Positions 53,583 to 64,000 of a stretch of 64,000 nt of DNA are shown here, piece after piece. The DNA lies in contig NZ_SSND01000001.1 of assembly GCF_004799285.1 (NCBI RefSeq), positions 1,178,001-1,242,000 of the forward strand, given 5' to 3'. The position numbers were made by a program, and so were the translations under genes. This DNA is from Aliigemmobacter aestuarii. GTDB taxonomy: Bacteria > Pseudomonadota > Alphaproteobacteria > Rhodobacterales > Rhodobacteraceae. Below the pieces are notes generated by a model that saw only the letters and a program-made list of their open reading frames with translations, did not search any database and was not told where the DNA came from. Numbering within the stretch: position 1 is the first letter of the stretch; each line of letters starts with the position of its first letter.

Positions 53583-53615
53583 GACAGTTGTAGGCACAAG
53601 CAAAACCCCTCAACT

Positions 53616-53648
53616 GCAAAAGAAAATCCCCGGCGCGCAGCACCGGGG
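53616..53648 (-). terminator. Terminator after the CatB-like acetyltransferase gene
   Basis: 6-bp CCCCGG/CCGGGG stem (53643-53648 with 53628-53633) followed on the - strand by ATTTTCTTTTGC. Confidence 0.75.
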
Positions 53649-53658
53649 CCGTCCTGTC

Positions 53659-54300
53659 TCAGCACGCCTCAAGCGCGGCGATGTCCTGTCCGCAAAGCGC
53701 GGGCAGGGCCGCCCTGATGCGCTCTGTCGGCCAGTCCCACCAGGCCAGCGCCAGCAGCCGTTCCACCACCTTGGGCGGGAACCGGCGGCGCAGCGGGCGC
53801 GCGGGGTTGCCGGCGACGATGGTGTAGGGCGGCACTTCGCCCGCCACCACGGCCCCGGCGCCCACGATCACGCCGGCACCCAGCCGGGCCCCCGGCAGGA
53901 TCAGCGCGCCGTGGCCGATCCAGACGTCGGGGCCGATCACGGTGTCCGGCAGGCCGGTCAGCTGGTCCATGATCAGTGGAAGGGTGGCCGGATCGAAGAT
54001 CGCGAAAGGATAGGTGGTGAAGCCCCCCATCGGATGGTTGGCCGAGGCCGTGACGAACCGCACGCCATGCGCGATCTGGCCAAAGGGGCCGATCACCAGT
54101 CGCTCGGGTGCACCGGGATAGGTGTAGGGCGCCAGACGCGCCGCCCAGTCGTCGGGCGGGTCGAAATCGTTGGCATAGGTGTGATGGCCGACCACGATAT
54201 TCGGATGGTCGATCACGCGGGCAAGATGGGCGATGCAGGGATTGCGCCGACCATCGGCAAAGCGCATGGGATGGGCTTCGGATGCGTTGAGAAACGGCAT
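53659..54300 (-). CDS. CatB-related O-acetyltransferase (xenobiotic acyltransferase, left-handed beta-helix)
   Basis: A 213-residue hexapeptide-repeat acetyltransferase using acetyl-CoA. 'HPNIVVGHHTYAND' and 'FGQIAHGVRFVTASANHPMGG' with catalytic-type His, then 'IGPDVWIGHGALILPGARLG' and 'VGAGAVVAGEVPPYTIVAGN' are the beta-helix repeats. CatB/Vat relatives acetylate chloramphenicol or streptogramins, but most chromosomal members are uncharacterised, so antibiotic resistance is not claimed. AGAAGGA precedes ATG 54300. It lies between tufB and an RTX gene, with terminators on both sides. Confidence 0.87.
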   Translation of the reverse strand: MPFLNASEAHPMRFADGRRNPCIAHLARVIDHPNIVVGHHTYANDFDPPDDWAARLAPYTYPGAPERLVIGPFGQIAHGVRFVTASANHPMGGFTTYPFAIFDPATLPLIMDQLTGLPDTVIGPDVWIGHGALILPGARLGAGVIVGAGAVVAGEVPPYTIVAGNPARPLRRRFPPKVVERLLALAWWDWPTERIRAALPALCGQDIAALEAC

Positions 54301-54429
54301 GGACTGTCCTTCTGAACGGAATTTCGGGAATTCGGGTTCAGGCGGTCTTGTCCATCGTCTCCTCCATCGGTTGCAGGCGGTGTCTAGCACATGCGCGGAA
54401 CGGCGTCACCCCGGCCCGGCCGAAATGCG

Positions 54430-54455
54430 AAAGGCCGCCCCGAAGGACGGCCTTT
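54430..54455 (-). terminator. Terminator after tufB
   Basis: Stem AAAGGCCGTCC-TTCG-GGGCGGCCTTT on the - strand, 11 bp with one wobble, T run in the 3' arm; 22 nt past the tufB stop. Confidence 0.85.
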
Positions 54456-54476
54456 CCACGTTCCGGTCAGACCGGA

Positions 54477-55652
54477 TTACGCGATGATTTTCGAGACGAC
54501 GCCTGCGCCGACGGTGCGGCCGCCTTCGCGGATGGCGAAGCGCAGCTTCTCTTCCATCGCGATCGGGGCGATCAGCTCCACCTCGAACTTCAGGTTGTCG
54601 CCCGGCATCACCATCTCGGTGCCTTCCGGCAGCTTCACCGTGCCCGTCACGTCGGTCGTGCGGAAGTAGAACTGCGGACGGTAGTTCGCGAAGAACGGCG
54701 TGTGGCGGCCGCCTTCTTCCTTCGTCAGGATGTAGGCCTCGGCCTCGAACTTCGTGTGCGGCTTCACCGAACCCGGCTTGCACAGCACCTGGCCGCGCTC
54801 CACGCCGTCACGGTCAACGCCACGCAGCAGCGCGCCGATGTTGTCGCCCGCCTCGCCGCGATCCAGAAGCTTGCGGAACATCTCGACGCCCGTGCAGACC
54901 GACTTCTTCGTGTCGCGGATGCCCACGATCTCGACTTCGTCGCCCACGTTGATCACGCCACGCTCCACACGGCCCGTCACAACGGTGCCGCGGCCCGAGA
55001 TCGAGAACACGTCCTCGATCGGCATCAGGAACGGCTGGTCGACAGCACGCGCCGGCGTCGGGATGTATTCGTCCACAGCCTTCATCAGCGCGCGGATCGA
55101 GTTCTCGCCGATCTCCGGGTCCTCGCCGATCATCGCCTTGTGCGCCGAACCCTTGATGATCGGGGTGTCGTCGCCGGGATATTCGTAGGACGACAGAAGC
55201 TCGCGCACTTCCATCTCCACCAGTTCCAGCAGTTCCTCGTCATCCACGAGGTCAACCTTGTTCATGTAGACCACGATGTAGGGAATGCCCACCTGACGGC
55301 CCAGCAGGATGTGCTCGCGCGTCTGCGGCATCGGGCCGTCCGAAGCGGCCACAACCAGGATCGCGCCGTCCATCTGCGCCGCACCCGTGATCATGTTCTT
55401 CACATAGTCCGCGTGGCCGGGGCAGTCGACGTGCGCGTAGTGACGCGCTTCCGTCTCGTATTCCACATGCGCCGTCGAGATCGTGATCCCCCGCGCACGC
55501 TCTTCCGGCGCGCCGTCAATCTGGTCGTAGGCACGGAATTCCCCGTAATACTTCGTGATCGCAGCCGTCAGCGTCGTCTTCCCGTGGTCAACGTGGCCAA
55601 TCGTGCCAATGTTCACGTGCGGTTTATTCCGTTCAAACTTTGCCTTTGCCAT
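54477..55652 (-). CDS. tufB: Elongation factor Tu (second copy)
   Basis: A 391-residue EF-Tu identical in protein to the copy at 31440. The nucleotide identity runs from the start codon to the next-to-last sense codon; the last codon and stop are GCG TAA here. Flanks differ completely, so it is a true second gene kept uniform by gene conversion. It has its own promoter and terminator. In many proteobacteria tufB is directly followed by tRNA-Trp-secE-nusG; here about 2.1 kb with two accessory genes intervene. Confidence 0.98.
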   Translation of the reverse strand: MAKAKFERNKPHVNIGTIGHVDHGKTTLTAAITKYYGEFRAYDQIDGAPEERARGITISTAHVEYETEARHYAHVDCPGHADYVKNMITGAAQMDGAILVVAASDGPMPQTREHILLGRQVGIPYIVVYMNKVDLVDDEELLELVEMEVRELLSSYEYPGDDTPIIKGSAHKAMIGEDPEIGENSIRALMKAVDEYIPTPARAVDQPFLMPIEDVFSISGRGTVVTGRVERGVINVGDEVEIVGIRDTKKSVCTGVEMFRKLLDRGEAGDNIGALLRGVDRDGVERGQVLCKPGSVKPHTKFEAEAYILTKEEGGRHTPFFANYRPQFYFRTTDVTGTVKLPEGTEMVMPGDNLKFEVELIAPIAMEEKLRFAIREGGRTVGAGVVSKIIA

Positions 55653-55711
55653 GGTCGGGCGCCTCATCGTTGGGGGGCCCCCGGAAGAAGGCCCTGTTCA
55701 GCATCGCGCGC

Positions 55712-55740
55712 CACATATCCAGTGAAAGCGGGAAAATCAA
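55712..55740 (-). promoter_or_regulatory. Candidate promoter of tufB
   Basis: On the - strand TTGATT (55735-55740), 17-nt spacer, TATGTG (55712-55717), about 50 nt ahead of the expected leader and 60 nt before ATG 55652. Confidence 0.5.
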
Positions 55741-55820
55741 GACCGTGTTGGCGGATCACAGGCTTTGCCGGCAGCGGGCGGCGGCCTATATCATGGCCAG
55801 CAACAGAAGGGATCGCAGCC

Positions 55821-57200
55821 GTGACCCACCATGCCCCGATCGCACCGCGCCCGCCACCACGCATGCCGGTGCGCGTGCCCCTTGCGACGGAACCTCTCGG
55901 CATATTCGGAACACTGCGCGCCGGGCGTCGCAACGTACTGGAACTGATCCCCGACATCGCCACGCGGATGCCGATGATCTCGGGTCGGACAGGCAAGCGC
56001 TGGCACATGGTGATGGAGCCGGGCGCGCTGAAGCGTATCCTGCGCGACCGGGTCGAGGACTATCCGAAATCGGTTGTCACCAAGCTGATCCTCGAACCCG
56101 CGATCGGCGACAGCCTGTTCGTCGCCGAGGGGGCCGAATGGCTGTGGCAAAGGCGGACCGCCGCCCCGGTCTTTTCGCATCGCAACGTGGCCGCGCTCGC
56201 CCCGGTAATGACCGCCGCGGCCGACCGTGCGTCGGAACGGATCGCGCGCGCCGCCGGGCGCGCCGCAGATGTCTTCGACGAGATGGTGACAGCCACCTTC
56301 GAGGTGATCTCGGACGTGACGTTGTCGGGGGGCGAGGGGTTCGACCGGGCCGCAGTGCACCGCGCGATCGAGGGCTACATCGCCCAGACCGCCAAGGTCT
56401 CGCTTCTGGACATCATCGGGGCGCCGGGTTGGGTGCCAAGGCCGGGGCGGGTGATGTCGGGCGCCACGCTCCGCCAGATGAAACAGGTCGCCGATCAGGC
56501 GATCGACCGCCGCCGGGCCGAGGACGCGCGCCCCCTGCCCGATCTGCTGGACCTGCTTCTGGAGGGCGAGGACCCGAAGACCGGTCGCCGGATGACGACG
56601 GCCGAACTGCGCGACAACCTGCTGACCTTCATCGTCGCAGGCCATGAAACCACCGCGCTGACGCTGGCCTGGTCGCTTTACCTTTGCGCCTTTTCCCCCG
56701 AGGTGCAGGAGGCCGCCCGTGCCGAGGCGCGGGCGGTTCTGGATGGCCGCGCGGCCACCGCCGCCGATGTGGCCCGCCTGCCCCTTACCCGGCAGATCGT
56801 GGACGAGGCGTTGCGGCTTTATCCCCCCGCCGCGTTCCTGTCGCGCACCGCACAGGCACGCGACGTGCTGTGCGGGCGGGACGTCCTGCCGGGGGATACC
56901 GTTATCCTGCCGATCTATGCGCTGCACCGCCATCACGCCCTGTGGGACCGGCCCGATGCGTTCGAGCCGGGGCGCTTCGCCGACCCGAAGGCGGTGGAAC
57001 GGTTTGCCTACCTGCCCTTCGGCGATGGTCCGCGGATCTGCATCGGCGCGAATTTCGCACTGCAGGAGGCGGTCATCATCCTTTCGACCCTGCTGGCGCG
57101 GTTCCGATTTTCCGCCGTGCCGGGGCGCGACCCGCGCCCCGTGATGATCCTGACGCTGCGCCCCGAAGGTGGCGTCTGGCTGAAGGTCGACCCGGTCTGA
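55821..57200 (+). CDS. Cytochrome P450
   Basis: A 459-residue heme monooxygenase. The I-helix oxygen motif 'AGHETT' is at 273-278, the ExxR pair is Glu329/Arg332 in 'EALRLYPP', and the heme loop 'FGDGPRICIG' gives the Cys407 ligand. No fused reductase. The start was taken at GTG 55821 behind AGAAGGG; the frame open upstream runs through antisense tuf sequence. Divergent from tufB and convergent with an RTX gene. Substrate unknown; the layout resembles fatty-acid-type bacterial P450s, but this is only an impression. No ferredoxin gene is adjacent. Confidence 0.92.
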   Translation: MTHHAPIAPRPPPRMPVRVPLATEPLGIFGTLRAGRRNVLELIPDIATRMPMISGRTGKRWHMVMEPGALKRILRDRVEDYPKSVVTKLILEPAIGDSLFVAEGAEWLWQRRTAAPVFSHRNVAALAPVMTAAADRASERIARAAGRAADVFDEMVTATFEVISDVTLSGGEGFDRAAVHRAIEGYIAQTAKVSLLDIIGAPGWVPRPGRVMSGATLRQMKQVADQAIDRRRAEDARPLPDLLDLLLEGEDPKTGRRMTTAELRDNLLTFIVAGHETTALTLAWSLYLCAFSPEVQEAARAEARAVLDGRAATAADVARLPLTRQIVDEALRLYPPAAFLSRTAQARDVLCGRDVLPGDTVILPIYALHRHHALWDRPDAFEPGRFADPKAVERFAYLPFGDGPRICIGANFALQEAVIILSTLLARFRFSAVPGRDPRPVMILTLRPEGGVWLKVDPV

Positions 57201-57227
57201 AAGACTTGCCGGGCCACCCCCGGCCGG

Positions 57228-58070
57228 TCAGGCGAATATGAAATCGCCCGCGTCCCAGGCCACGTCCTGCCCGTCCATCACAAGGACGCGGGTGTTCCCG
57301 ATCCGGACGATGACATTGTCAGACCCGGAATCCCTGATAATGATGTCACCGAAGTCAAGGCCCGGGGCAGACACGCGGATGCGGTCCTGTCCTTCGGTGA
57401 AATCCATGATCCGGTCGTTCAGCCCGTCACGGGTTCCGAAGACGAAGACATCGTTGCCCCCTCCGCCAAACAGGGCATCCGCGCCGCTTCCGCCGGTAAG
57501 CACGTCATTGCCAGCCCCGCCCCGGAGGGTATCGCCGCCGGCCCGGCCGAAAAGCTTATCTGCGCCACCCTGCCCCAGAAGCTGGTCGTTGCCGCCCTGA
57601 CCGTCGATACGGTCATTGCCGATGCCGCCCTCGGCCCGGTCGGACCCGCCGCCCGCCGCGATCACGTCGCGCCCCGCCCCGGTGAAAAGAAAGTCTGCGG
57701 CGACCGTCCCGATCATCGTGTCATTGCCGCCGACCATCTGGTTCAGCACCGCGCGGAAGTTGCCCGCGTCCACGTTCTCGGCAAAACTGCGGATGTCGAT
57801 GGCCCAGCCCGAAACCTCGACCAGCGTGCGGCTGCCTTCCTGCACACGCAGGCCTGTCAGCGTTCCGCCGATGGGGAAGGGTTCGCCATCGACCGTGATC
57901 GAGGTGATGTTCCGCCCGATGAAAGAGGCATAGCTCGACGAACTGTCGAACAGGCGGACCTCGGTCGAGGTGATGCGGATGTTTTCATAGTCGAACAGAT
58001 TACTCACGGTCAGCGGATTGACCTCGACACCCTCGGTCGTGCTGTAGGAGCGAAATACAAAACGGGCCAC
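57228..58070 (-). CDS. RTX-repeat calcium-binding protein
   Basis: A 280-residue protein with a beta-rich N-terminal domain (about 1-110, containing 'GGTLTGLRVQEG') followed by about eight nonapeptide repeats ('GGSDRAEGGIGNDRIDG', 'GGAGNDVLTGGSGADALFGG') and a serralysin-like end 'NDVFVFGTRDGLNDRIMDF'. It starts at GTG 58070 behind AAGGAG. Export would need a type I system encoded elsewhere. It shares its architecture with the RTX gene at 52481 but not its N-terminal sequence. Confidence 0.85.
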   Translation of the reverse strand: MARFVFRSYSTTEGVEVNPLTVSNLFDYENIRITSTEVRLFDSSSSYASFIGRNITSITVDGEPFPIGGTLTGLRVQEGSRTLVEVSGWAIDIRSFAENVDAGNFRAVLNQMVGGNDTMIGTVAADFLFTGAGRDVIAAGGGSDRAEGGIGNDRIDGQGGNDQLLGQGGADKLFGRAGGDTLRGGAGNDVLTGGSGADALFGGGGNDVFVFGTRDGLNDRIMDFTEGQDRIRVSAPGLDFGDIIIRDSGSDNVIVRIGNTRVLVMDGQDVAWDAGDFIFA

Positions 58071-58099
58071 GGCAGTCTCCTTCGATCAAATGCCGGGAA

Positions 58100-58128
58100 A
58101 GGTTAGGGAACGCGACAGGCGCGGTCAA
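58100..58128 (-). promoter_or_regulatory. Candidate promoter of the second RTX gene
   Basis: On the - strand TTGACC (58123-58128), 17-nt spacer, TAACCT (58100-58105), in the 76-bp gap after the M48 peptidase gene. Confidence 0.45.
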
Positions 58129-58146
58129 ACCTTATCGCCGCTCCGG

Positions 58147-59277
58147 TCAGCCTTCGCAGATCGATCTAAGCGCCATCCATTCCGCCCCGCTCAGAACCGG
58201 GCGGGTCACGCCCTGATCCGACGCCTCGCCACGCGCGGCATCGGCCCGGCCTGCGGTCTGCGGATGGGTCGCGATGTATTCCGGAAGGCCCGTACCGTCC
58301 CTGTCCAGACGGTCGAAGAAATCCGCAAGCCCGGCGATGTCCACCTGCGCGGTGCGCAGAAGATCGTGGGCGAAGCCGTCGGCGGCGGTTTCGGCCTCGC
58401 GACTGTAGGCGGCGTTCATCACATGTTCGCCCATCACCGCAATCAGCGCGGCCCCGGTGAAATCACCCAGCACGATCGACAGAAGCCCCGCCGTGCCGGC
58501 CGACCGCATCGCCGCGCGAAGCGGATCGCGTGCCGCAACATGGCCCAGTTCATGCGCAAGCACACCCGCCACTTCCTCGGGCGTCTCTGCCTCGTCCAGA
58601 AGGCCACGCAGGATCACCACATGCCCGCCCGGCGCGGCAAAGGCGTTGACCATCGCGTGATCGAAGACCACCAGATCGACGGGATAGGGCAGATCCAGCC
58701 CGATCGTCAGCCGGTCGCGCATGATGGCAAGCGCCTCGGCCCCTTCGGCACCGGTGCAGGTCAGCGCGCGCTGTTCTCCGTCCACTGTCAGCAGCCATTC
58801 GATCTGCTGCTTGACGGACTGGCCCAGTACCACCTCGGTTTCGGGCGGGATGCGATCGGCCAGGAACAGCGCAAGCCGGGGCAGCAGCACGAAGAACAGG
58901 ACGCAGAAGGCCGCCGCCGCAGCGGCAAGGCGCGTGACCACCCGGCGCGCCGTGCCCCGGCGCAGGTCGCGCCGGTCTAGCGCGGGCGCATACGCCAGAA
59001 CCCAGGCGATCATTTGCGCGTCACCCAGCACAAGACGCGCCGGATCGCGGGGCGTTTCATCGCCGGTATCGTGGTGCAACGTCAGTGTGAGCATCCCGCG
59101 ATCCGCCTCGCCCGGCAGGCGCCGGACATGGGAAAGCGGCCAGACGACCTCGGCCTCGGCCCCTTCGGCCAGAAGGGCAAGGCCCGCGCCGTCGTCGGTC
59201 GGGCGGACGCGCAGCATGTGGCGCCGTGCGCTGTGCCCGTCGAAGAAGACCGCCTCGACTGGGGCGGGGGCGGACAT
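58147..59277 (-). CDS. M48 family metallopeptidase
   Basis: A 376-residue membrane-linked zinc peptidase. HExxH is 'AHELGHVAARD' (His242, Glu243, His246) and the third ligand is probably Glu296 in the 'SREAETAAD' motif. A single membrane segment lies at about 117-140, and residues 1-110 form a soluble domain typical of M48 proteins encoded beside DUF898 genes. Its ATG overlaps the DUF898 stop (ATGA), so the pair is coupled. Related Oma1/BepA-type enzymes handle membrane or envelope stress; the role here is inferred. Confidence 0.88.
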   Translation of the reverse strand: MSAPAPVEAVFFDGHSARRHMLRVRPTDDGAGLALLAEGAEAEVVWPLSHVRRLPGEADRGMLTLTLHHDTGDETPRDPARLVLGDAQMIAWVLAYAPALDRRDLRRGTARRVVTRLAAAAAAFCVLFFVLLPRLALFLADRIPPETEVVLGQSVKQQIEWLLTVDGEQRALTCTGAEGAEALAIMRDRLTIGLDLPYPVDLVVFDHAMVNAFAAPGGHVVILRGLLDEAETPEEVAGVLAHELGHVAARDPLRAAMRSAGTAGLLSIVLGDFTGAALIAVMGEHVMNAAYSREAETAADGFAHDLLRTAQVDIAGLADFFDRLDRDGTGLPEYIATHPQTAGRADAARGEASDQGVTRPVLSGAEWMALRSICEG

Positions 59278-60500
59278 CAGATCGCCCCGCCGATATCCAG
59301 CGCGTCGGCGAACCCGTCAGCATCAGCGCCCTTGTCGAAGGCGCGCTGACGCACCCGCGACAGGGCCTCGGCATTGGCCACCGACGAGGTCGCGACGATA
59401 TGGGCGATGACGGGATGGGTGATCAGGGCCAGCGCCCCGGCAGAAAGCGCCGCCAGAAGCAGCAGGTAAAGCCCCGCGATGATCACCAGGCGCACGATGC
59501 CGATGTCCTCGGCACCCTCGCCCAGGCTGGCAAACAGCCCCGCAACGATCAGGCCGTAGCCCAGCAGGACCACCGCCGCCGCGATGACCAGAAGGATGGT
59601 GCCGACGATCACCTTTGTCAGGATCGTCTTCAATGACGGGTTGGAAGCAAACAGCACCTCGCCTTCGAGGGTCGTGTTCGACATCAGGTAGGCAAAGCTC
59701 TGCACGCGGTAATAGACAAACCCGATCAGCAGCCAGACATAGCCGAAGACCACCGGCAGGATCGCCCAGGGTGTCATCCCCGCCGGGTCCGACGGGTTCA
59801 TCCCGGCCATGACAAAGGTCATGACGATCGCCGCGATCACGATGACTGCCCCGATGAAGACATGCTTCATCGCGCCATAAAGGGCGGTCCAGCGCCCCGA
59901 CTGGACGAAGCGCGCGTCGCCGTAATAGCTGCGGTCGGTCATGTATTTCGCCAGCCCGAAGGTCTGGCGCGGCAGCAAAAGCCCAAGCGTGACGGTTGTA
60001 AGCAGCGTATGTCCCAATGCCCTCAGCACATAGCCAAGGGCCTGCGATTCCATCCCGAAGCGGATCCCCCGGAACCGTGTCCGCGCCAACTTGTAGCGGC
60101 GCGACCGGTATTCGGCGAAGAACATCCAAGGCAGAAGCGCCAGGAACGAGACGAAGATGACCGTGCTCTGCATGGTGAGTTCGGCCTCGGTCGTCGGTTC
60201 CAGCACGAAGCGGATTCCGGCGAAGAACAGCAAGAGGTTCACGATGCCCAGATAGACGGCCAGAAAGACCATCGCGACCAGGAATCCCAGGAATTTCTCA
60301 AGCCCGGTGCCAGTGTATTCGAAGGCATCGCCCTGAAAACGGGTCGCCGACCAGATGAACCGGCGGATGCGCGTCTTGCCCCAGAACCGGTAGATCCCGA
60401 GCGTCAGCACGGTCAGCAGGTTGGTGGCAAGCGCAAGCCGGAACAGGGGCCCGCCCTTGCCCGCGTAGGTCGCCTTCTCGAATGAACCCGTTTCAATCAT
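59277..60500 (-). CDS. YjgN family (DUF898) membrane protein
   Basis: A 407-residue polytopic protein of unknown function. It shows repeated segments of the DUF898 type: 'LATNLLTVLTLGIYRFWGKT', 'LLPWMFFAEYRSRRYKLART' and 'TFGLAKYMTDRSYYGDARF', with about ten hydrophobic stretches. ATG 60500 was chosen over the long frame to 60839, which overlaps parC. It is 25 nt downstream of parC and overlaps the M48 peptidase gene, suggesting that the two act together at the inner membrane. Confidence 0.85.
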   Translation of the reverse strand: MIETGSFEKATYAGKGGPLFRLALATNLLTVLTLGIYRFWGKTRIRRFIWSATRFQGDAFEYTGTGLEKFLGFLVAMVFLAVYLGIVNLLLFFAGIRFVLEPTTEAELTMQSTVIFVSFLALLPWMFFAEYRSRRYKLARTRFRGIRFGMESQALGYVLRALGHTLLTTVTLGLLLPRQTFGLAKYMTDRSYYGDARFVQSGRWTALYGAMKHVFIGAVIVIAAIVMTFVMAGMNPSDPAGMTPWAILPVVFGYVWLLIGFVYYRVQSFAYLMSNTTLEGEVLFASNPSLKTILTKVIVGTILLVIAAAVVLLGYGLIVAGLFASLGEGAEDIGIVRLVIIAGLYLLLLAALSAGALALITHPVIAHIVATSSVANAEALSRVRQRAFDKGADADGFADALDIGGAI

Positions 60501-60525
60501 TACTCGAAATCTCCGCCCGTTTCGA

Positions 60526-62832
<2,307 letters not shown>

Positions 62833-62978
62833 GGATGTTGTGTAGTTTGACCGAAGGCATCGGTCCAGCCGGAATTGCAGGCACGCGGGCAAAGGGGGAA
62901 ATTTCGAGGGCTTTTTCCTCTGTGACCCTGACCGGGTTGTGGTAAACACGTTCACGTTGTGGTGATTCAGGTGGTGTG

Positions 62979-63542
62979 ATGATTAGGCTTACGGTCCTGC
63001 TTTGCGCGGCAATGTTCGTGACGCTTTTGATCGGCGGTCGCGACTACGGCCAGATGCGGCCCGGCCTGATGGCCGCCAGCTCGCCGACTCTGCCTGCCCC
63101 CGCACCGGACGCTGCCGCCGGATCCGTGGCCCTGGCTCTTGCCGACGCACCCGATACCGCCGTTCCCGATACCGCTGCGCAGGACACGGGACTTGACCCG
63201 ACGGCCATCGCCTACACGCCCCCCGAACCCGTCCAGACCTCGCCCCGTGTCGTCCAGCTCAGGGCGCCCGATCCGTCCTTTACTGTCATCGCGGAACCGG
63301 TTACCGCGGACCCCGTCGGCGATGCAGATGGCGCCAGAATCTTCACCGTGAACGCCCGCGCCGTGAACGTGCGCGAAGGGCCGTCGACCGAATACAGCGT
63401 CGTGGGCAAGCTTGTGCGCGGCGATACCGCGCTGGTCGTCTGGGAAGAGGCCAACGGCTGGGCGCGCATCCTGGTCGAGGGTGACGGGATCGAGGGCTAT
63501 GTCTCGATGAGCTTCCTCACCCCCGAACCGGCCACGAACTGA
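62979..63542 (+). CDS. SH3 domain-containing secreted or anchored protein
   Basis: A 187-residue protein with an N-terminal hydrophobic signal or anchor (about 1-19), a low-complexity Ala/Pro/Asp-rich linker (about 30-110) and a C-terminal bacterial SH3 (SH3b) domain: '[20 protein letters not shown]' to 'GYVSMSFL'. SH3b domains often bind cell-wall peptides. The ATG at 62979 has AGGTGG upstream at usable distance. Divergent from parC. Function unknown. Confidence 0.82.
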   Translation: MIRLTVLLCAAMFVTLLIGGRDYGQMRPGLMAASSPTLPAPAPDAAAGSVALALADAPDTAVPDTAAQDTGLDPTAIAYTPPEPVQTSPRVVQLRAPDPSFTVIAEPVTADPVGDADGARIFTVNARAVNVREGPSTEYSVVGKLVRGDTALVVWEEANGWARILVEGDGIEGYVSMSFLTPEPATN

Positions 63543-63616
63543 CGCGATCTTCGGTTGCCGTCCTGCCGCAAGCTCCGTAAGCCCATATGCAAGACGGAAA
63601 ACCGCAGCAGGCAGGC

Positions 63617-64000
63617 ATGACACGGCAGAAAAGCATCCTCATCACCGGGTGTTCCTCGGGCATCGGCCTTGACGCCGCGCATGGATTGAAGGCACGCGGC
63701 TGGCGGGTCTTTGCCACTTGCCGGCAGGAAGCGGATTGCGCGCGCCTTGAAGGCGAGGGGCTGGAAAGTTTCGTGCTGGATTATGCCGACGAAGCCAGTA
63801 TCTCCGCCGCAGTCGACGAAGCCCTGTCACGCACCGGCGGAACCCTGGACGCACTGTTCAACAACGGCGCCTTCGCCTGCCCCGGCGCGGTCGAGGACCT
63901 GCCGCGCGGCGCCCTTCGCGAGATCTTCGAGGTCAACCTGTTCGGCTATCACGACCTGACGCGCCGGGTGATCCCCACGATGCGCAGCCAGGGGCATGGC
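63617..64000 (+). CDS. SDR family oxidoreductase, N-terminal part (partial)
   Basis: The first 128 residues of a short-chain dehydrogenase; the gene runs off the window. Cofactor motif 'TGCSSGIG' (10-17), 'NNGAF' in place of the usual NNAG, and 'VNLFGYHDLTRRVIPTMR' of the alpha-5 region are visible. The catalytic Tyr/Lys lie outside the window. The opening resembles SDRs of the 17beta-HSD-like/YP_ group, but the substrate is unknown. Confidence 0.85.
   Translation, partial: MTRQKSILITGCSSGIGLDAAHGLKARGWRVFATCRQEADCARLEGEGLESFVLDYADEASISAAVDEALSRTGGTLDALFNNGAFACPGAVEDLPRGALREIFEVNLFGYHDLTRRVIPTMRSQGHG

Noticed and set aside
53659-54300. Chloramphenicol resistance gene
   Set aside because: The family includes CatB, but most chromosomal members have no shown antibiotic activity, and nothing in the context suggests a resistance cassette.
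54477-55652. Second tuf as an assembly duplication
   Set aside because: The flanks, last codon, stop codon, promoter and terminator all differ, and two tuf genes are normal in proteobacteria.
54348-55820. Upstream 490 codons of the P450 frame
   Set aside because: This part is antisense to tufB and happens to stay open; the P450 begins at GTG 55821 with its own ribosome site.

Overview
The window comes from the chromosome of an alphaproteobacterium, most likely a Rhodobacterales/Paracoccaceae member (Rhodobacter–Paracoccus–Gemmobacter type). The evidence is strongly GC-rich coding DNA, a bztABCD-type amino-acid transporter, an ATP12-family chaperone, adk between secY and rpsM, and tRNA-Trp ahead of secE-nusG. 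No transposase, integrase, prophage or CRISPR array was seen.

Layout. (1) 1-4.6 kb: housekeeping genes, mostly + strand: the end of yidC, a MOSC protein, engB, an SDR on the - strand, argB, a ferredoxin-like protein and a SixA-like phosphatase. (2) 4.8-9.5 kb (-): bztABCD for acidic and amide amino acids, with a terminator-like hairpin between bztA and bztBCD. (3) 9.7-14.7 kb (-): ATP12 chaperone, rluC-type pseudouridine synthase, crcB, rarA and a Do-type protease. (4) 14.8-16.1 kb (-): a luxR-luxI quorum-sensing pair just past the end of the alpha operon. (5) 16.2-35.9 kb (-): the str-S10-spc-alpha supercluster from rpsL to rplQ. It appears to be cut into separately promoted blocks: P-str at 35.93 kb, a terminator plus promoter between rplP and rpmC, a promoter ahead of rplO, and one ahead of rpsM. 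A solitary ectoine-synthase gene (ectC) sits between rpmD and rplO. (6) 36.2-40.0 kb: a small VPEID-CTERM protein (+) facing an exosortase E/CPBP-protease fusion (-). An EamA transporter and a rhamnosyltransferase-like gene lie upstream of the exosortase on its strand. (7) 40.1-52.4 kb (-): tRNA-Trp, secE, nusG, rplKAJL and rpoBC. (8) 52.5-58.1 kb: accessory genes around a second tuf: an RTX protein, a CatB-like acetyltransferase, tufB, a cytochrome P450 (+) and a second RTX protein. (9) 58.1-64.0 kb: an M48 peptidase with a DUF898 membrane protein, parC, an SH3b protein and the start of a second SDR.

How the parts work together. Most of the window is the transcription-translation core (about 29 ribosomal proteins, RNA polymerase alpha, beta and beta', EF-Tu twice, EF-G, SecE, SecY, NusG, Adk), nearly all on the - strand. 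Accessory functions are inserted at the seams of this core. Those most worth attention are the exosortase E/VPEID-CTERM locus, the orphan ectC inside the spc operon, and the RTX/acetyltransferase genes that separate tufB from tRNA-Trp. Promoter and terminator calls come from reading hexamers and stems by eye and are less certain than the gene calls.
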